From Endothia cerciana (taxonomy: Eukaryota > Ascomycota > Sordariomycetes > Diaporthales > Cryphonectriaceae), in NCBI GenBank assembly GCA_026119935.1, contig JALRMH010000048.1, forward strand, positions 228,086-292,085: 64,000 bases of DNA, written 5' to 3'. The position numbers and the translations under genes are program-made. Position 1 is the stretch's first letter, and the number at the start of each line of letters is the position of its first letter. The notes beneath the pieces are model-generated. The model was not told the origin of the DNA. It made no database searches and saw only the letters and a program-made list of their open reading frames with translations. Positions 11,689 through 22,845 of the stretch are shown piece by piece.

Positions 11689-13230
11689 ATGGACGCGCTG
11701 TCGAGCTTCATGAACGCGGCGCCCCGGCCGGGGCTGCACCCCATCCCGGGGACAACACCACTCACCATCGGGGCCATGATATGCCCGCCGCTGGTATACT
11801 ACCTGGCGCTGCTGCTCCTGCCGCCCCCGCCGCCCCCGGCCATGGACGCGTTCGCCGTGAAGGCCCTGTGTAACGCGCTGGCCCTCCTCGCGGCGCTGCT
11901 CTTCCTGCGGCTGCCGCTCGCGTATCACGTCCCGCACAGCATCGGCCTGACGTACCAGCTCGGCCTGGTGGGCCTGTACGGCAGTGCCCGCGTGGTCGAT
12001 GTCTTCTTCATCTCGCCCTACCTCTTCGGGCACATCCCGCGGCGCGTGATATACAAGCACGAGTCGCGGGCCGGCACGCCCATCTTCGAGGGCCTCCGCG
12101 ACCTGAAGAGCAGGCCCCACCCCGACCCGGACTCCCTCGCCCCCGGGGCAGCGACAACGCCCGGGCCGGGCGGTCACAGGCCCGCGGCCGACCTCCTCGA
12201 CAACATCTCCCTGCCCAGCCCCGACCAGCCCTACTTCCCCCTCCTCCCCCTCCTCCGCCGCGGCCTCGTCAACGGCCCGCGCCCCAGGCCCGTCACCGAG
12301 CACGCCGCCTCCGAGGACGGCTGGCCGCACGCCCCGGCGGACCGGGCGTCGTGGGCCCTGGAGCTCGAGCTGTCCATGCGCGGCGCGGGGTTCACGTGGA
12401 GCACGGCCGACGTGCGGCACACGCGCAGGGCGTGGCTGCCGACCGTGCCCGGCCGGCTGCACAGCATCCTCGTGCACGCGGTGCCCACGCTGGCGGCGTG
12501 CCTCGCGGTGGTGCGGGCCATCTACCTGCGGTACGGCCTCGGCGACGTGGACGCGGCCCTGTGGGGGCACGAGGGCGAGGGGGAGGGGGAGGACCTGTTC
12601 GACACCCGGCTGCCGCTGCCCGCCCAGCTCGCCCTGACGGGGTGCCTGGGGGCCTTCCTCATGGCGGCCTTCTCGCTCGCCCACTCGGCCGCCGCGGTCG
12701 CGTGCAGCCCCCTCGCCCCGAGCCCGCTCGCCTACTTCCCGCCGCTGTACACCGTGCGCGCCTGGGAGGTGCGCGGGGTCCGGGGGTTCTGGAGCCACGG
12801 CTGGCACCGCCTGTTCGCGCGCTTCTTCCTCGTGTACGGCGTCTGGCCCGGGGAGTGGCTCGAGCGTAGGCTGGCGGGCAGGGCGGGCAGGGCGGGCGGC
12901 GGGCGCGCCGACGTGGGCAGGGTGCTCGGCGGGTTCCTGAGCAGCGCCCTCTGCCACAGCTTCGCGGCCAGGGGCGTCCTGGCGGGGGACTGGTGGCTGG
13001 CGAGGGGGGAGGCGGTGTTCTTCGCGCTCAACGGCCTCGCGGTGGTGCTCGAGGAGGTGGTGGGGAGGGCGGTGGTGGGGCGCAGGAAGAGGGCGGGCGG
13101 GGACCTGGCGCGGTGGTATGACGGCTACGTGGGGAGGGTATGGTGGGTGTCTGTCCTGCTGCTGAGCGGGAGGCACTTCGCGAGAGGCTGGGTGAATTCC
13201 GGGCTGGTCAGGGAGATGAGTGGATTCTAG
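11689..13230 (+). CDS. MBOAT / wax synthase-like membrane O-acyltransferase
   Basis: A single exon of 513 residues, very GC-rich. Multiple hydrophobic segments are visible, beginning with IGAMICPPLVYYLALLLL, then ALCNALALLAALLFLRL near residue 65 and more after residue 260. The C-terminal region has FWSHGWHRLFARFFLVYG and GGFLSSALCHSFAARG, which match the wax synthase/MBOAT_2 core in which the histidine of the S-x3-H pattern is the likely catalytic residue. Fungal members acetylate or acylate secondary metabolites or sterol/terpenoid alcohols at the ER membrane using acyl-CoA. The first in-frame ATG is used. No intron is needed, unusual for the family but the frame is clean. The substrate is unknown and no pathway genes lie beside it. 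Confidence 0.8.
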   Translation: MDALSSFMNAAPRPGLHPIPGTTPLTIGAMICPPLVYYLALLLLPPPPPPAMDAFAVKALCNALALLAALLFLRLPLAYHVPHSIGLTYQLGLVGLYGSARVVDVFFISPYLFGHIPRRVIYKHESRAGTPIFEGLRDLKSRPHPDPDSLAPGAATTPGPGGHRPAADLLDNISLPSPDQPYFPLLPLLRRGLVNGPRPRPVTEHAASEDGWPHAPADRASWALELELSMRGAGFTWSTADVRHTRRAWLPTVPGRLHSILVHAVPTLAACLAVVRAIYLRYGLGDVDAALWGHEGEGEGEDLFDTRLPLPAQLALTGCLGAFLMAAFSLAHSAAAVACSPLAPSPLAYFPPLYTVRAWEVRGVRGFWSHGWHRLFARFFLVYGVWPGEWLERRLAGRAGRAGGGRADVGRVLGGFLSSALCHSFAARGVLAGDWWLARGEAVFFALNGLAVVLEEVVGRAVVGRRKRAGGDLARWYDGYVGRVWWVSVLLLSGRHFARGWVNSGLVREMSGF

Positions 13231-14696
13231 ACCACGCAGCCGGATACTCGGGCGTAGAGACCGGAATAGAAACGAGACGTATGGGTCCATAGAAACACCA
13301 CTTTACCTTGGAGCATGTTCTCGCACAGACAAGTCCATGATGTCTACGGATGATGTGCGTACAAGAATCAGGATTGGTTACAAAAGGCCCTACCCTTGGG
13401 GTGGAGAATAGCAGGAGTTGTACATAACTGTAGGAATCCCATCGTTCGGGATTCGAGAACTCAAATCTTGTCATGTCATCAGCATGGATCAATATCACCA
13501 TCAGGATAATGTTTGTGAGAACTTGGAGATGACTATTGCAATAATATCTTATCTTCAAGGACTATGTGTGCCTAGACACCCTAACATCCCGTGGACCTTG
13601 GAAGACACTCCGTATTCTTCCGAGGTTGTGGCGCCTCCAAGCCCCACCTCGCACATCCACGGTGGCGAGACTGCTTGGCAGATGCAGGTCTCTCTGGGTC
13701 TCCATTGTTAGTTGCTCCATCACGGAACAGAAGCGTCTGTGTCTAAACGGGCCTGCCCTCACTTGCGGCCCAAAAGGGCATGCGGGCCTTCCAGCAGAAT
13801 GTGCAGCTCTTTCCGGAGAAGGGACCGTGCTTTGGGCACTTTCCAGGCATCTTGATGGTGCCGAGGGAGGGAGGGGTCTGGTGGTTCGTGAGCGTGACGC
13901 CTCCTGCCTGTCTTGGTTCTGGTTGTCCTGCTCGTTGAGGTATCTCGTGTTGGTTGTTGTTCCTGATGTTATTGGTGGGTTGGAAAGGAGAAGAGCCGGA
14001 CGAGTAATGAAGAGCGCAGAATTATATAGGAGCCAGCCCGAATGTTGTGAATCCCGCGTCTCGGTGCACCCTCGGAGGGCTGATGCTGCAGATTATGTTG
14101 TTGATATCCTGTGAGCCTCCGACTCTGGTCAATCAACCTTGAGGAGAAGAGTGTAGCCGGAGCGGAGATGTGTGATTGAGTTGTCGAATGAGCAAAGAAC
14201 GTCCGTCTGCTGCCAGCCACCGAGGAACACCAAGGACCGTGAGACATTGCTTATGGCCTGACTTGCCAAATCTGTACTCCTAACCACTGACGCCTCGAAA
14301 ATGGTGCCTGTCTCACGAACCGAGAACGATCTTGGCGTGCGGAATTTGTCAGGGGTCCTTCTCATCAAGCAGCCTGACGGAAATCCAACGCCCAACCCTC
14401 TCAAGTCTAGCCTACGCCGCAACAACACCCTGTCTGCTCGTCTGATAGGCCGCGTCACTTGGATCACAGCCTGCTGTGACCCCGAAGACCTCCTCATTAC
14501 TTTGGAAAGGACTTCAGATTTCGAGATCACAGGCTACGCAGTCACAATCCATAAGATTGATCAACTTCGACCAAGGAAATCACCGCCTAGTACCAAGGGA
14601 CGTGACTGAGGTCCATCAGAGTTTTGGATTAGACAAAATGTTGCTGTGTATCGCGGTGATGACCATCGACCTATCAAATATCCTATCCTAGGGGGT
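13231..14696. other. Intergenic between convergent genes
   Basis: 1.5 kb between the acyltransferase gene (+) and the small gene at 14697-15124 (-). Open frames up to 182 codons (13566-14114) show no domain or splice structure. Nothing else recognised. Confidence 0.5.
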
Positions 14697-15124
14697 TTAC
14701 AGCTTGTTGATCTCATCATTGACGACATTGTTGAGCTCAGGGTCTGCGCCAGCGGGCAAGCCCTCCTTGGAGGCGAACTCGTCGACAGCTGTCAAACATG
14801 GTCAGCTGTTGCGCCCCCTACGGATATGGTACAGAGGTGAGGCCGCTGCACAAAGGCCGAGCCAGGCAGGAGGACCATCTTACCGGAGTCGGCCGCGGTG
14901 TCCCACTTGGAGTCCGACTGGTTGGATACCTGCTGCTGAGAGGAGCTGAGAGTGGGTATCAGCAAGCCTCTACCCTGTCCGAGAAGGGAAGGATATAAGG
15001 GCGCGGGCAAGTCGCCGCCTTGCAGGTGGTGGTAAGGACCGATACGAGGGGAGGGGAGGGGCTGGGCTCACTCCTGGCCGTCGACGGCGCCTTCAACCTT
15101 CTGAAACTCGTCTTCGAGACCCAT
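14697..15124 (-). CDS. Small hydrophilic protein, 68 aa, three exons
   Basis: Not a single open frame: exons 15124-15072, 14945-14884 and 14788-14697 join in phase (2, then 1) to 207 nt with stop. The protein starts MGLEDEFQKVEGAVDGQD, continues SSQQQVSNQSDSKWDTAADS, and ends ELNNVVNDEINKL. Both introns have good donors (GTGAGC, GTAAGA), CAG acceptors, and intron 2 has a CTGAC branch site shortly before its acceptor. It is acidic, polar, rich in Gln/Ser/Asp, with no membrane segment and no recognised domain. It looks like a small conserved cytosolic protein, perhaps intrinsically disordered or stress-related, but that is inference only. A TATA-like box lies about 126 bp upstream of the ATG. 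Confidence comes from three independent frame-restoring splice sites. Confidence 0.72.
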
Positions 15125-18006
15125 TTTGGACTGGATAACTTCGTGTGGATGATGGAGGATGTGGGTTGTGCTCGTTGATGGAGATAAAGCTGGAGCTACA
15201 GAAGGAGGGGGCAAGATGGCCAGTGGGAGAGGGGGAGGAGCGGGAAGGGCTTTATACTTGCAGACGGCTCGGTTGAGCATACGGCATAACGGTATACTCC
15301 ACGCCAGAGCCTTTGCTATTGGGCAACGCATAGATCGTGATCGTGTACCAGCATCCGGCCCTTGACTGGAGAGAGCTTCATGCTTATCACCCGTTGTGAT
15401 GCACCACAAGAGGCTGGATGATGCAGAGGTGCCGTCATATGGTGACACGGCACGGTCCACGCGATGTCCCTGATGGTTGAAGGGGCCCGGGGAACGAGCA
15501 ACTGGCAAGGTGCATGTCTTGAGCAGTGTGGCTTATCTCAATACCGCTAGAGAAGTAGACGAGACAACCTCTACGGGATGACCTGCTGACTAGTCTGGTT
15601 CCATGCCAAGATTTGAGGCTCTCTGGCCAAGGTTTTCTACCCCGGATAGTGAGCCTAGTACCATAGTAGGTAGACCCATGGACCACTGGGGGATCACGAG
15701 CTTGATGTCACCTCACATACAATTGCGTCCGCGGAACAAATCTGGGATCCTTGATACCTAAGTATGCTCCTATTCAGTCGCGCCGAGCGGGTGGAGAGGG
15801 CTGGGACTCTGACGTGCTCTGTACTGGGACTTCTCTTCTGGTGCATTTGGTGGCCCCCCCCCCCCCCCGAGTTCACTGCAACGAGTTGACTAACGACAGT
15901 ATGTACAGTTACCTGGTGGACTGATTCATTTGCCTGCACTACTATATCGTCCTGATGATACTCCAGGAGCAGACAGTATAATAAAGCTAATATCTCAGCC
16001 AAGTGAGTCACAAACCCTGCAAGCCGTTACAATTATAGGCAGAGGGCTTTCAGAGGCTAGAGCACCCCTTATTCTAAACTAAATATATCATTGAGGAAAA
16101 CTCTTTGTGGTTAATGCTCGAATAAATGGGAGAACGTTCAAGACTTCCCTTGGAGAATATGATACATAGTGCAGCCATGACGAATGGAGCCCTAAGAACA
16201 AAGCTTGAGAGGAGGTTGGGGCTACGAGATCCCGTGCTTCGGGAGGGTAGTCAATCGTTTGATGAGTTTGCAATAAGATATCAGATTCCAACATCAGCCA
16301 CTTTGGAGATGAGCTTGTCCGTTACCGTACAGCTTCAATGCTTTGTGGACGAAGATTTCGCCAGAGATTCGCAAGCAGGCTTGAATAAACTGAGACGGCT
16401 GTTATGTGGCTTATCTCATCATCTGTTAGGTGCATCTTATACACTGGGACCATGAAAGCCTATCAACTATTTTCATATACAGTGTAATGCTCCTTTTCTC
16501 TTTCCCTCTCAAGTTCACACCCTTCGCTGATCCTTCACTGCGGCTAGTCTTAAGTTTATAGCCACTGTAGCTACCTTGTTGGAATCTTATACCTAATTTT
16601 ACTTCAGGGTACCTAGTCCATTAATGAAAGTGTACTGACACCGCCGTCTCCTACTTCAACGAAGCGTGTTCTTATACTCAACGTCGACCAGTCATAATGC
16701 GTGCAGCCTTCTGTGCCGTAGAATTGACCCGTTGGCAGAGTACTAGAGAAGAGTAAGGCGATACCTACGAATTTGAGTACGAGTCGTTGTAAGAAGAACG
16801 AAATTCGCTGCCTACTGCTCGAGGAAGACACGGAAGGTGATTAATCCTCTAATAGGCTCTACGCACCACGGCATTGTGCCTCGATGATAAATCATCACTT
16901 AGTTCTTTTGCTACCCATCAAATAGTGACCGGGGAAGAATGACAGCCACTCACCTTGAGGGTATGTCATACGCCTGGCAAAGTGATACAAAGGTCATCAT
17001 ACGCAAGGCTATCGATGTGATATAAGAAACGAGAAAAGCACAGCTTCCCCCTCGACATACTTGCGCTAGGCCAATCATCCGATGATCACCGCTAACGTCC
17101 CTCACTGACCAATTCTCAACCGATCAATCAGGTCTACACTAGCAGCTTCTCCAGCATGGATTCGTTGAATATCCGGAGACCGACGAGCGGCGGAAGGAAG
17201 ATGGCTGGGACGTATTGATAGGCATCCTGGAGAGCCATCATTCATTATCTGACCAGATCCTTTCAATGGGGCTACCTAGCCTCCAGCTCTTCCTTCGCGA
17301 GAGATGCGCGGTAATAATGTGGCTGCTGCCGGTGCCTGCGGCTAAGTGCATGTTGACCATCATCACAGCCGGGCTTGAAGCTTTCCCGTACCTATGGGGG
17401 GGAACTATGGAGCGCGCAGAGAAGTCCAATGGCCACACCCTTCCTGAACTCTTCGTACCATGCACCGTAGGATTTCAATTGTGTTTAAGGGCGCATGGGC
17501 TGTCCGCAGTCAGGACACAATCAACGACGTCTAATAAGCGGAGTAGACAGGGAAAGGAAAATGTAATTATCTGTGTCACTGCCTGAGGATCAATCGGCTG
17601 ATTTACACTCTCTGGAAATAAGGATACGAATTTGGCCGTGAAGTGTATTAAAGATGTGTGGCTGGATTAGTCGCATGAGCATAGAATGCACCAGTTAGTT
17701 AGTTGGCCTCCCGCAGCCGCGGTTTAATATTAGGCTGATGGGGTGTTAATCTCGGATTTCATTGGTACGATTATGGGTGTTGATTTGATGTTGGTTGGCG
17801 GCCCCCAAAGCCACGGCACATATGTAGATGTTTCGATGGAGGGGTCAGAAAATGGGCTGGCGAGTACTACCATTGAGTTGAGCGTATATAAACTCGTCCT
17901 CATCACCGTATTATTTGAATCCTAACTTCCCCATCTTCCGGCTTGTGGACTGGTCAACCTCCCTGATATTGAGATATTGATACTTATAAATTACTTACAA
18001 GACATT
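15125..18006. other. Lower-GC intergenic region, no firm gene
   Basis: 2.9 kb of lower GC than the flanks. A C-run lies at 15855-15868. Around 17140-17330 one plus-strand frame reads LLQHGFVEYPETDERRKEDG after a possible acceptor at about 17139; this may be a relic exon of a lost gene, but no donor exon or consistent continuation is seen. Otherwise nothing recognised. Confidence 0.4.
15250..15257 (-). promoter_or_regulatory. TATA-like box for the small gene
   Basis: On the minus strand this reads GTATAAAG, about 126 bp before the ATG at 15124. Position and sequence suit a core promoter; not proven. Confidence 0.4.
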
Positions 18007-19198
18007 ATGAGCGAAAATCGGCTTACAGTGGGACGTAGGAATGTTGGGATACGTGGTAAGAGTTTACTTCCTAAGGCTGCTCCTCTCCTCGCCTAATTGG
18101 CACCAACAAGTCCTGCCTCGATTCGGGAGGTCTACAACAGCTTACATGTATTCTGTCAAAGATATCCAAGGTCTGGTGGAGAGCTTCGATCGGTTCAAAA
18201 TTGGTTCTTACAATGACTCGACCTCTATCACTGGCCCAGTCACCCGCGAATACGTGGTCGACAAGATCCTCCGGCCCGGGCTTAACAACCAGCAAGCCCT
18301 CAGAAGGATTGGCGATAACCACGACTGTTTCAAGCTTCCAAAACTCCAGGAATTCCGTCGAAAGTACAAGATCGCCCAAAATCCTTGGGACAACTTTGTA
18401 CGGCTCCTATGTGGATACCGGGACCTACCGTTCATAATCTTACAGAACCCTTCCAATAACCACAACTTGGAGTATGGAGAGATGGTAAAGTGTTCCACGC
18501 TCTTCTGGATATCCGAAGCTTTGGAAAAGACTGGACTGAAGCTTGAGGATGTACCCATTATAGATACCTGCATCTTGCTGAGCAAAAACGACCTTGGCAT
18601 CTACGGCACTCAGAAATGGGCCGTAGTCGAGGAATCATACAACGTGATGGAGCAGATCATGGGTTATCTCAGGCCAAGCATTGTCATTTCATGCCAATGT
18701 GCCACCGCCCGCCGCCCCACTCGGTATACGTGGAAGTGGAAGCCGGCAGACAACGAGTTCGCGAAGAACCTCTGTTCAAGGGAGGCCTTGATGAAGACGG
18801 GCGGCGCAAAGACGGTGCAGATGGAGTCTCACAAGATATGGGCAGTGAATGGTATTCACCCATCTCGCTTCAATTATCTGCGCAGGGATTCCGTCGAGAG
18901 GATGACACTGGAACTGGAATTGAGCCGCGTGTTTGAAGAAGTGTTCGTGCCATGCAGGTCGTGGCTTGATGAGCGCATGAGAGGCAGTCATGGAATATTG
19001 GGTCGCACCGGGGCAGAGTCGGCTGTGAGGCAAGGCTATGGAGCTGCCGCGCCACAGGTTAATGTGACGTGCAAGAAGGATACCTTAACGCTGGACACAG
19101 AGATCCAAGCGGTCGAAGGCGATAAAGGCGCGGACGAGGAGAGAAGGGTTCAAGACCTTGCGTCTCTCTCAAAGGAGTTGAAGGAGTTGAAAATCTGA
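18007..19198 (+). CDS. Conserved-looking hypothetical protein, 368 aa (possible uracil-DNA-glycosylase-like fold)
   Basis: Two exons, 18007-18055 and 18141-19198. Exon 1 (MSENRLTVGRRNVGIRA...) is preferred over the longer uninterrupted frame because the 85-bp intron GTAAGAG...CAACAG restores the frame precisely and the intronic translation is unlike the rest. The protein is soluble, with a C-terminal charged helix (SLSKELKELKI). I do not recognise the family. The order of segments, PIIDTCILLSKND, then LRPSIVISCQC, then VNGIHPSRFNYLRRD, resembles the spacing of strands and the HPS loop in the uracil-DNA glycosylase superfamily, but this is a weak resemblance without a clear catalytic Asp/Asn motif. 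It sits alone in a lower-GC stretch. Confidence 0.68.
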
Positions 19199-20152
19199 TA
19201 GCCGCTGGGCGGCTGGAGCACCATATCGATGTTGTTGAAACGGAACGGAGAAAGATACGGGTGCTTGATTTGATCACTCTATAGTGCATAGGGAGCTTTC
19301 ATTCAAATGACGAAGTGTTTTCAGGGTGGGTGAACAGACCCGTGGTTGACCCCTGCGCGACAGTGAGGCCTCGAAGTAGGTACCTGCTCAGCCACCCGAT
19401 ATGCCTCGCCAACAGCGTTCCCCCTCTTGGCTTCTGATTGGGTGTGCCAAGATGCAGTGCTGTCGTTTTGTTCTGCCTACCAGCCTCTGCTTTACGTTTC
19501 CAAGAAGGATCCTCGACTGTAGAATCATGACGCCAGCGGATGCCATAGCAGTTCGTCCGCTGCCTTACAACATTGGGCACGCCTCGAGGGTTTGGCGTGG
19601 AGTTGGATATAACTAGTGGAGCTCGCTTATATAAGTTGGGGAGGTGGTATGATGCCCCCTGCCAGGCGGGATTTGGGGCGCTTAGCGCGTTTTTACAGGG
19701 CCTGGTGACCCCCCATGCGCTGTGCTACAGTCAGTCAGTCAGTCAGTCAGTCAGTCAGTCATAAGCTAACAATAAAAGAAAAAAAGTCGGCGTCAACTCT
19801 CCATCCTTTCCCGACCGACAAGCATCACCGAGTCAACTCCACGCTCGACAACCGCAGCCTGATATTGCCGGGCGCCTTGCCATCTTCCCAGTAGCAGTAC
19901 AGGCAGCACCGCGACCTTTGTTGCTCTCCGAGTCCTCTGAGTCTTCTCGGGGGTTTGGTCAGCGCGGCTCTTATCTGTTCAAGCACGACAGCTCTGGGCA
20001 CGGTCAACACGGCAACGCGGCTATTGACTCCGCCCCTGATCTAGACCCTGAGTCTGGTAGTTGTGCTTTCGCCTCTGGTCCTGCCTCTGTTCTGGTCCCG
20101 TCCAACTCGAATCAAGCTTCCTCTGTGCTCTGGTTGAGCAGGGTCTTGCAAG
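19199..20152. other. Intergenic / leader of the CBS-PB1 gene
   Basis: About 950 bp with no gene recognised apart from the CAGT microsatellite. It should include promoter and 5' UTR of the following gene. Confidence 0.5.
19728..19760. repeat. (CAGT)n microsatellite
   Basis: Eight perfect tandem copies of a 4-bp unit, about 400 bp upstream of the start of the CBS-PB1 gene. Confidence 0.95.
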
Positions 20153-22411
20153 ATGTCTACCATCCGAGGTACGCCCACGTCAAACCGCGGGCCCGATCGC
20201 GGTCGCATCCCTACGTTCAATCACTCCCCAGCGCCTGGGTCTTCTATTCCCAGGCCCGTGCTTGAGACGCCCAGAGAGAGCTTCGCTACTAATAGCGAAG
20301 TAGGCGGCTCCTCCACCGTCAGCGCAAGCCGACAGAAGCAGTCAAAGAGAGATGAGGTGAGCCATATCTGACTTCCCCTCGACCCAGCCCTCCTTGTCGT
20401 TGCGGCGTGTTCTCGAGATGCCTCGCGCACCCCGCACCCCCCTTCAACAAACCCACTCAAAGGTCCACTGCCCGCCCACGAGGAGAGATACGTCCGCTGA
20501 CGCTTGTTACCGCCAGGCCATCCGTCGCAAGATGGAGAGCGATCTCTCCAAGAAGAAGCACCTCACCGGCCGGGCCCGACACACCCGCAAAGCCCCTCCC
20601 GGCACCGTCCTCGCCCTCAAGCCCAGCCAGGCTCTGCAGATCAAGCCCCAGACCACCGTCGCCGAGGCCGCACAGTTGATGGCCGCCAAGAGGGAGGACT
20701 GCGTACTGGTCACCGACGACGATGACAGGATCGCCGGTATCTTCACAGCCAAGGACCTGGCCTTCCGCGTCGTCGGCCAGGGGCTGAAGTCTGCCAACGT
20801 TACAATCGCCGAGATCATGACCAAGAACCCCCTGTGCGCCCGCACCGATACCAGTGCCACCGATGCGCTCGACCTTATGGTGCGGAAGGGCTTCCGTCAC
20901 CTGCCCGTCATGGACGAGAATCAGGAAATCTCGGGTATCCTCGATATCACTAAGTGTTTCTACGACGCCATGGAGAAGCTGGAGAGGGCCTATTCGTCCT
21001 CGAGGAAGCTGTACGATGCGCTGGAGGGTGTCCAGTCCGAGTTGGGCGCCAGCCAGCCTCAACAGATCATCTCGTACGTCGAGGCCCTGCGTGTCAAGAT
21101 GTCGGGCCCGACGCTGGAGTCGGTCCTGAACGGCGAGCCTCCTGTCACGGTCAGCGTCCGGACTTCCGTCAAGGAGGCGGCATACCTCATGAAGGAGAAC
21201 CACACGACTGCCCTTCTGGTCCAGGACAACGGCTCCATCACCGGCATCTTCACGAGCAAGGATGTCGTCCTCCGTGTTATCGCTCCCGGGCTTGACCCAT
21301 CGACTTGCAGTGTCGTGCGGGTCATGACTCCTCATCCCGACTTTGCGCCCATGGACATGAGCATCCAGGCAGCCCTCCGAAAAATGCACGGTATGTTCTC
21401 CCAGACCGGACCTTGGCCACCCTTCTGTACTGATGGCAGACTATAGATGGCCACTATCTCAATCTTCCCGTCATGAACGACGGCGGTGAGATCGTAGGCA
21501 TGGTCGACGTGCTCAAGCTGACCTACGCGACCCTGGAACAAATCAATGGCATGTCCACCACCGACAGCGAAGGTCCAGCCTGGAACAAGTTCTGGCTCTC
21601 CCTCGACCACGAGACCGAGTCCATGGTTTCTGGCGACGGCAACCACCACGGCCACAGCCAACTCGGCAGTCGATCGCTGATGTCTCCCGATATTCCTAGA
21701 GAGCGTATTGTGGATAGCGTCGCGCCGGGTGATTCGGCCTCGCATGCTGGCGTAGAGTCCCCTCCGCATAGTGCTGTGGACCACGGCCCTGAGCTATTGC
21801 CTCCCGCCGAGGTGCCCTTTCCCTTCAAGTTCAAGGCACCCAGCGGTCGCGTTCACCGTCTGCAGGTGACCGCTGCGCAGGGCATGGACGCCTTCGTTGT
21901 TAATGTCATCTCGAAGCTCGGGTCCGAGGTTGATGCGATCGGTGGTGCGCCCACTGTGGAGGACGGCAGGCTCTCCGGCACGGGATTCGCCCTGAGCTAT
22001 CTGGATGATGAGGGTGACTCCGTCTCCATCACGACCGACCAGGACCTGTTGGAGGCTATCCTGCTTGCGCGCCAGAACCACCGAGACAAGGTGGACTTGT
22101 TTGTGCACGACCCCGACAAGCCTCCCGTCGCACAGGCACCCACATCGGCCCCTGAGCCCGTCGTCCCCACGCCTCCGGCTTCTTCGGTGTTGCGGGAGCG
22201 CAGGAAGAAGTATGATGATGATGAATACAGCGGAGAGGAGGAAGAGGCGGACTACTCTCCACGGCGCAGTCGTCGCTATCGCGATAGGCATGCTCAGCCC
22301 GAGCAGGCCATCGCCGGTGTTCCTAACGAGCTGCTCCTGCCTGGTGCGATCGCCACGCTGGCGGTGGTCATTGTCGCCACCTTCACAATTGGAAGGATGA
22401 CAAGCCGATAG
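20153..22411 (+). CDS. CBS and PB1 domain protein, Mug70-like, with C-terminal membrane anchor
   Basis: Exons 20153-20356, 20517-21390 and 21447-22411 give 680 residues. After a Ser/Pro-rich N-terminus, four CBS motifs follow as two Bateman pairs (first pair about 100-230, second about 285-410), shown by repeats such as DRIAGIFTAKDLAFRVV and GSITGIFTSKDVVLRVI. A PB1 domain begins near PFKFKAPSGRVHRLQV and includes FALSYLDDEGDSVSITTDQD. The C-terminus has an acidic/basic linker and a single hydrophobic helix (LLLPGAIATLAVVIVATFTI) before a short basic tail, suggesting a tail anchor. The architecture matches fission yeast Mug70-type proteins. CBS pairs usually bind adenine nucleotides and PB1 mediates oligomerisation; the cellular role is not established. 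Intron 1 (160 bp) is long for this window but restores KRDEAIRRKMES. Confidence 0.93.
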
Positions 22412-22845
22412 ACGGCGTCAGTCACTGTATGGCTGGCGTCTCGAACATTGATAATAATAGCAAGAGTTGGATTAGAGGCAGATATCCCCTGAGCAGGCGT
22501 TGAACTCCTCCTTCAGCCGTATACATAGATTTGAGCCAGGGTCACACTGTCTTCTTTGCTTCTGGCACTGTCTATGCTTGGAACATGAATACCTCGTCGC
22601 AATGATGATTTTCATCAACAAGCAAGAGAACCGGTATTATTTGCGAAATTCTATATAAAGACCAAGACACAACACGTCCCAGGGCACTATTCCCTCTAAC
22701 AATACCCCTGCCCCCCTCGTCCTCACTCGTCCTCATCCTCGTCATCACGAGCCATGCCACCCAATCCCTCCCTCTCCCCTCCCAAGAGGGGCGCCCTCTC
22801 CCCCGTCGTCTCTACTGAAGTGGCCCGCCAGACTGATCACCACGC
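22412..22845. other. Intergenic, convergent 3' ends
   Basis: 434 bp between the stop of the CBS-PB1 gene (+) and the last readable codon of the exchanger gene (-). No feature recognised. Confidence 0.5.

Noticed and set aside
11647..13290. 547-codon minus-strand open frame opposite the acyltransferase gene
   Set aside because: Low-complexity Arg/Pro/Gly translation produced by GC-rich codons of the real plus-strand gene.
17140..17590. Possible relic exon around VEYPETDERRKEDG
   Set aside because: No matching exons or continuing homology; insufficient to call a gene.
18041..18140. N-terminal extension MLGYVVRVYFLRLL of the unassigned protein
   Set aside because: This is intron sequence: GTAAGAG at 18056 and CAACAG at 18140 join an upstream ATG exon in frame.
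20457..21389. 310-codon minus-strand frame opposite the CBS-PB1 gene
   Set aside because: His/Asp/Gly-rich antisense shadow with no domain.
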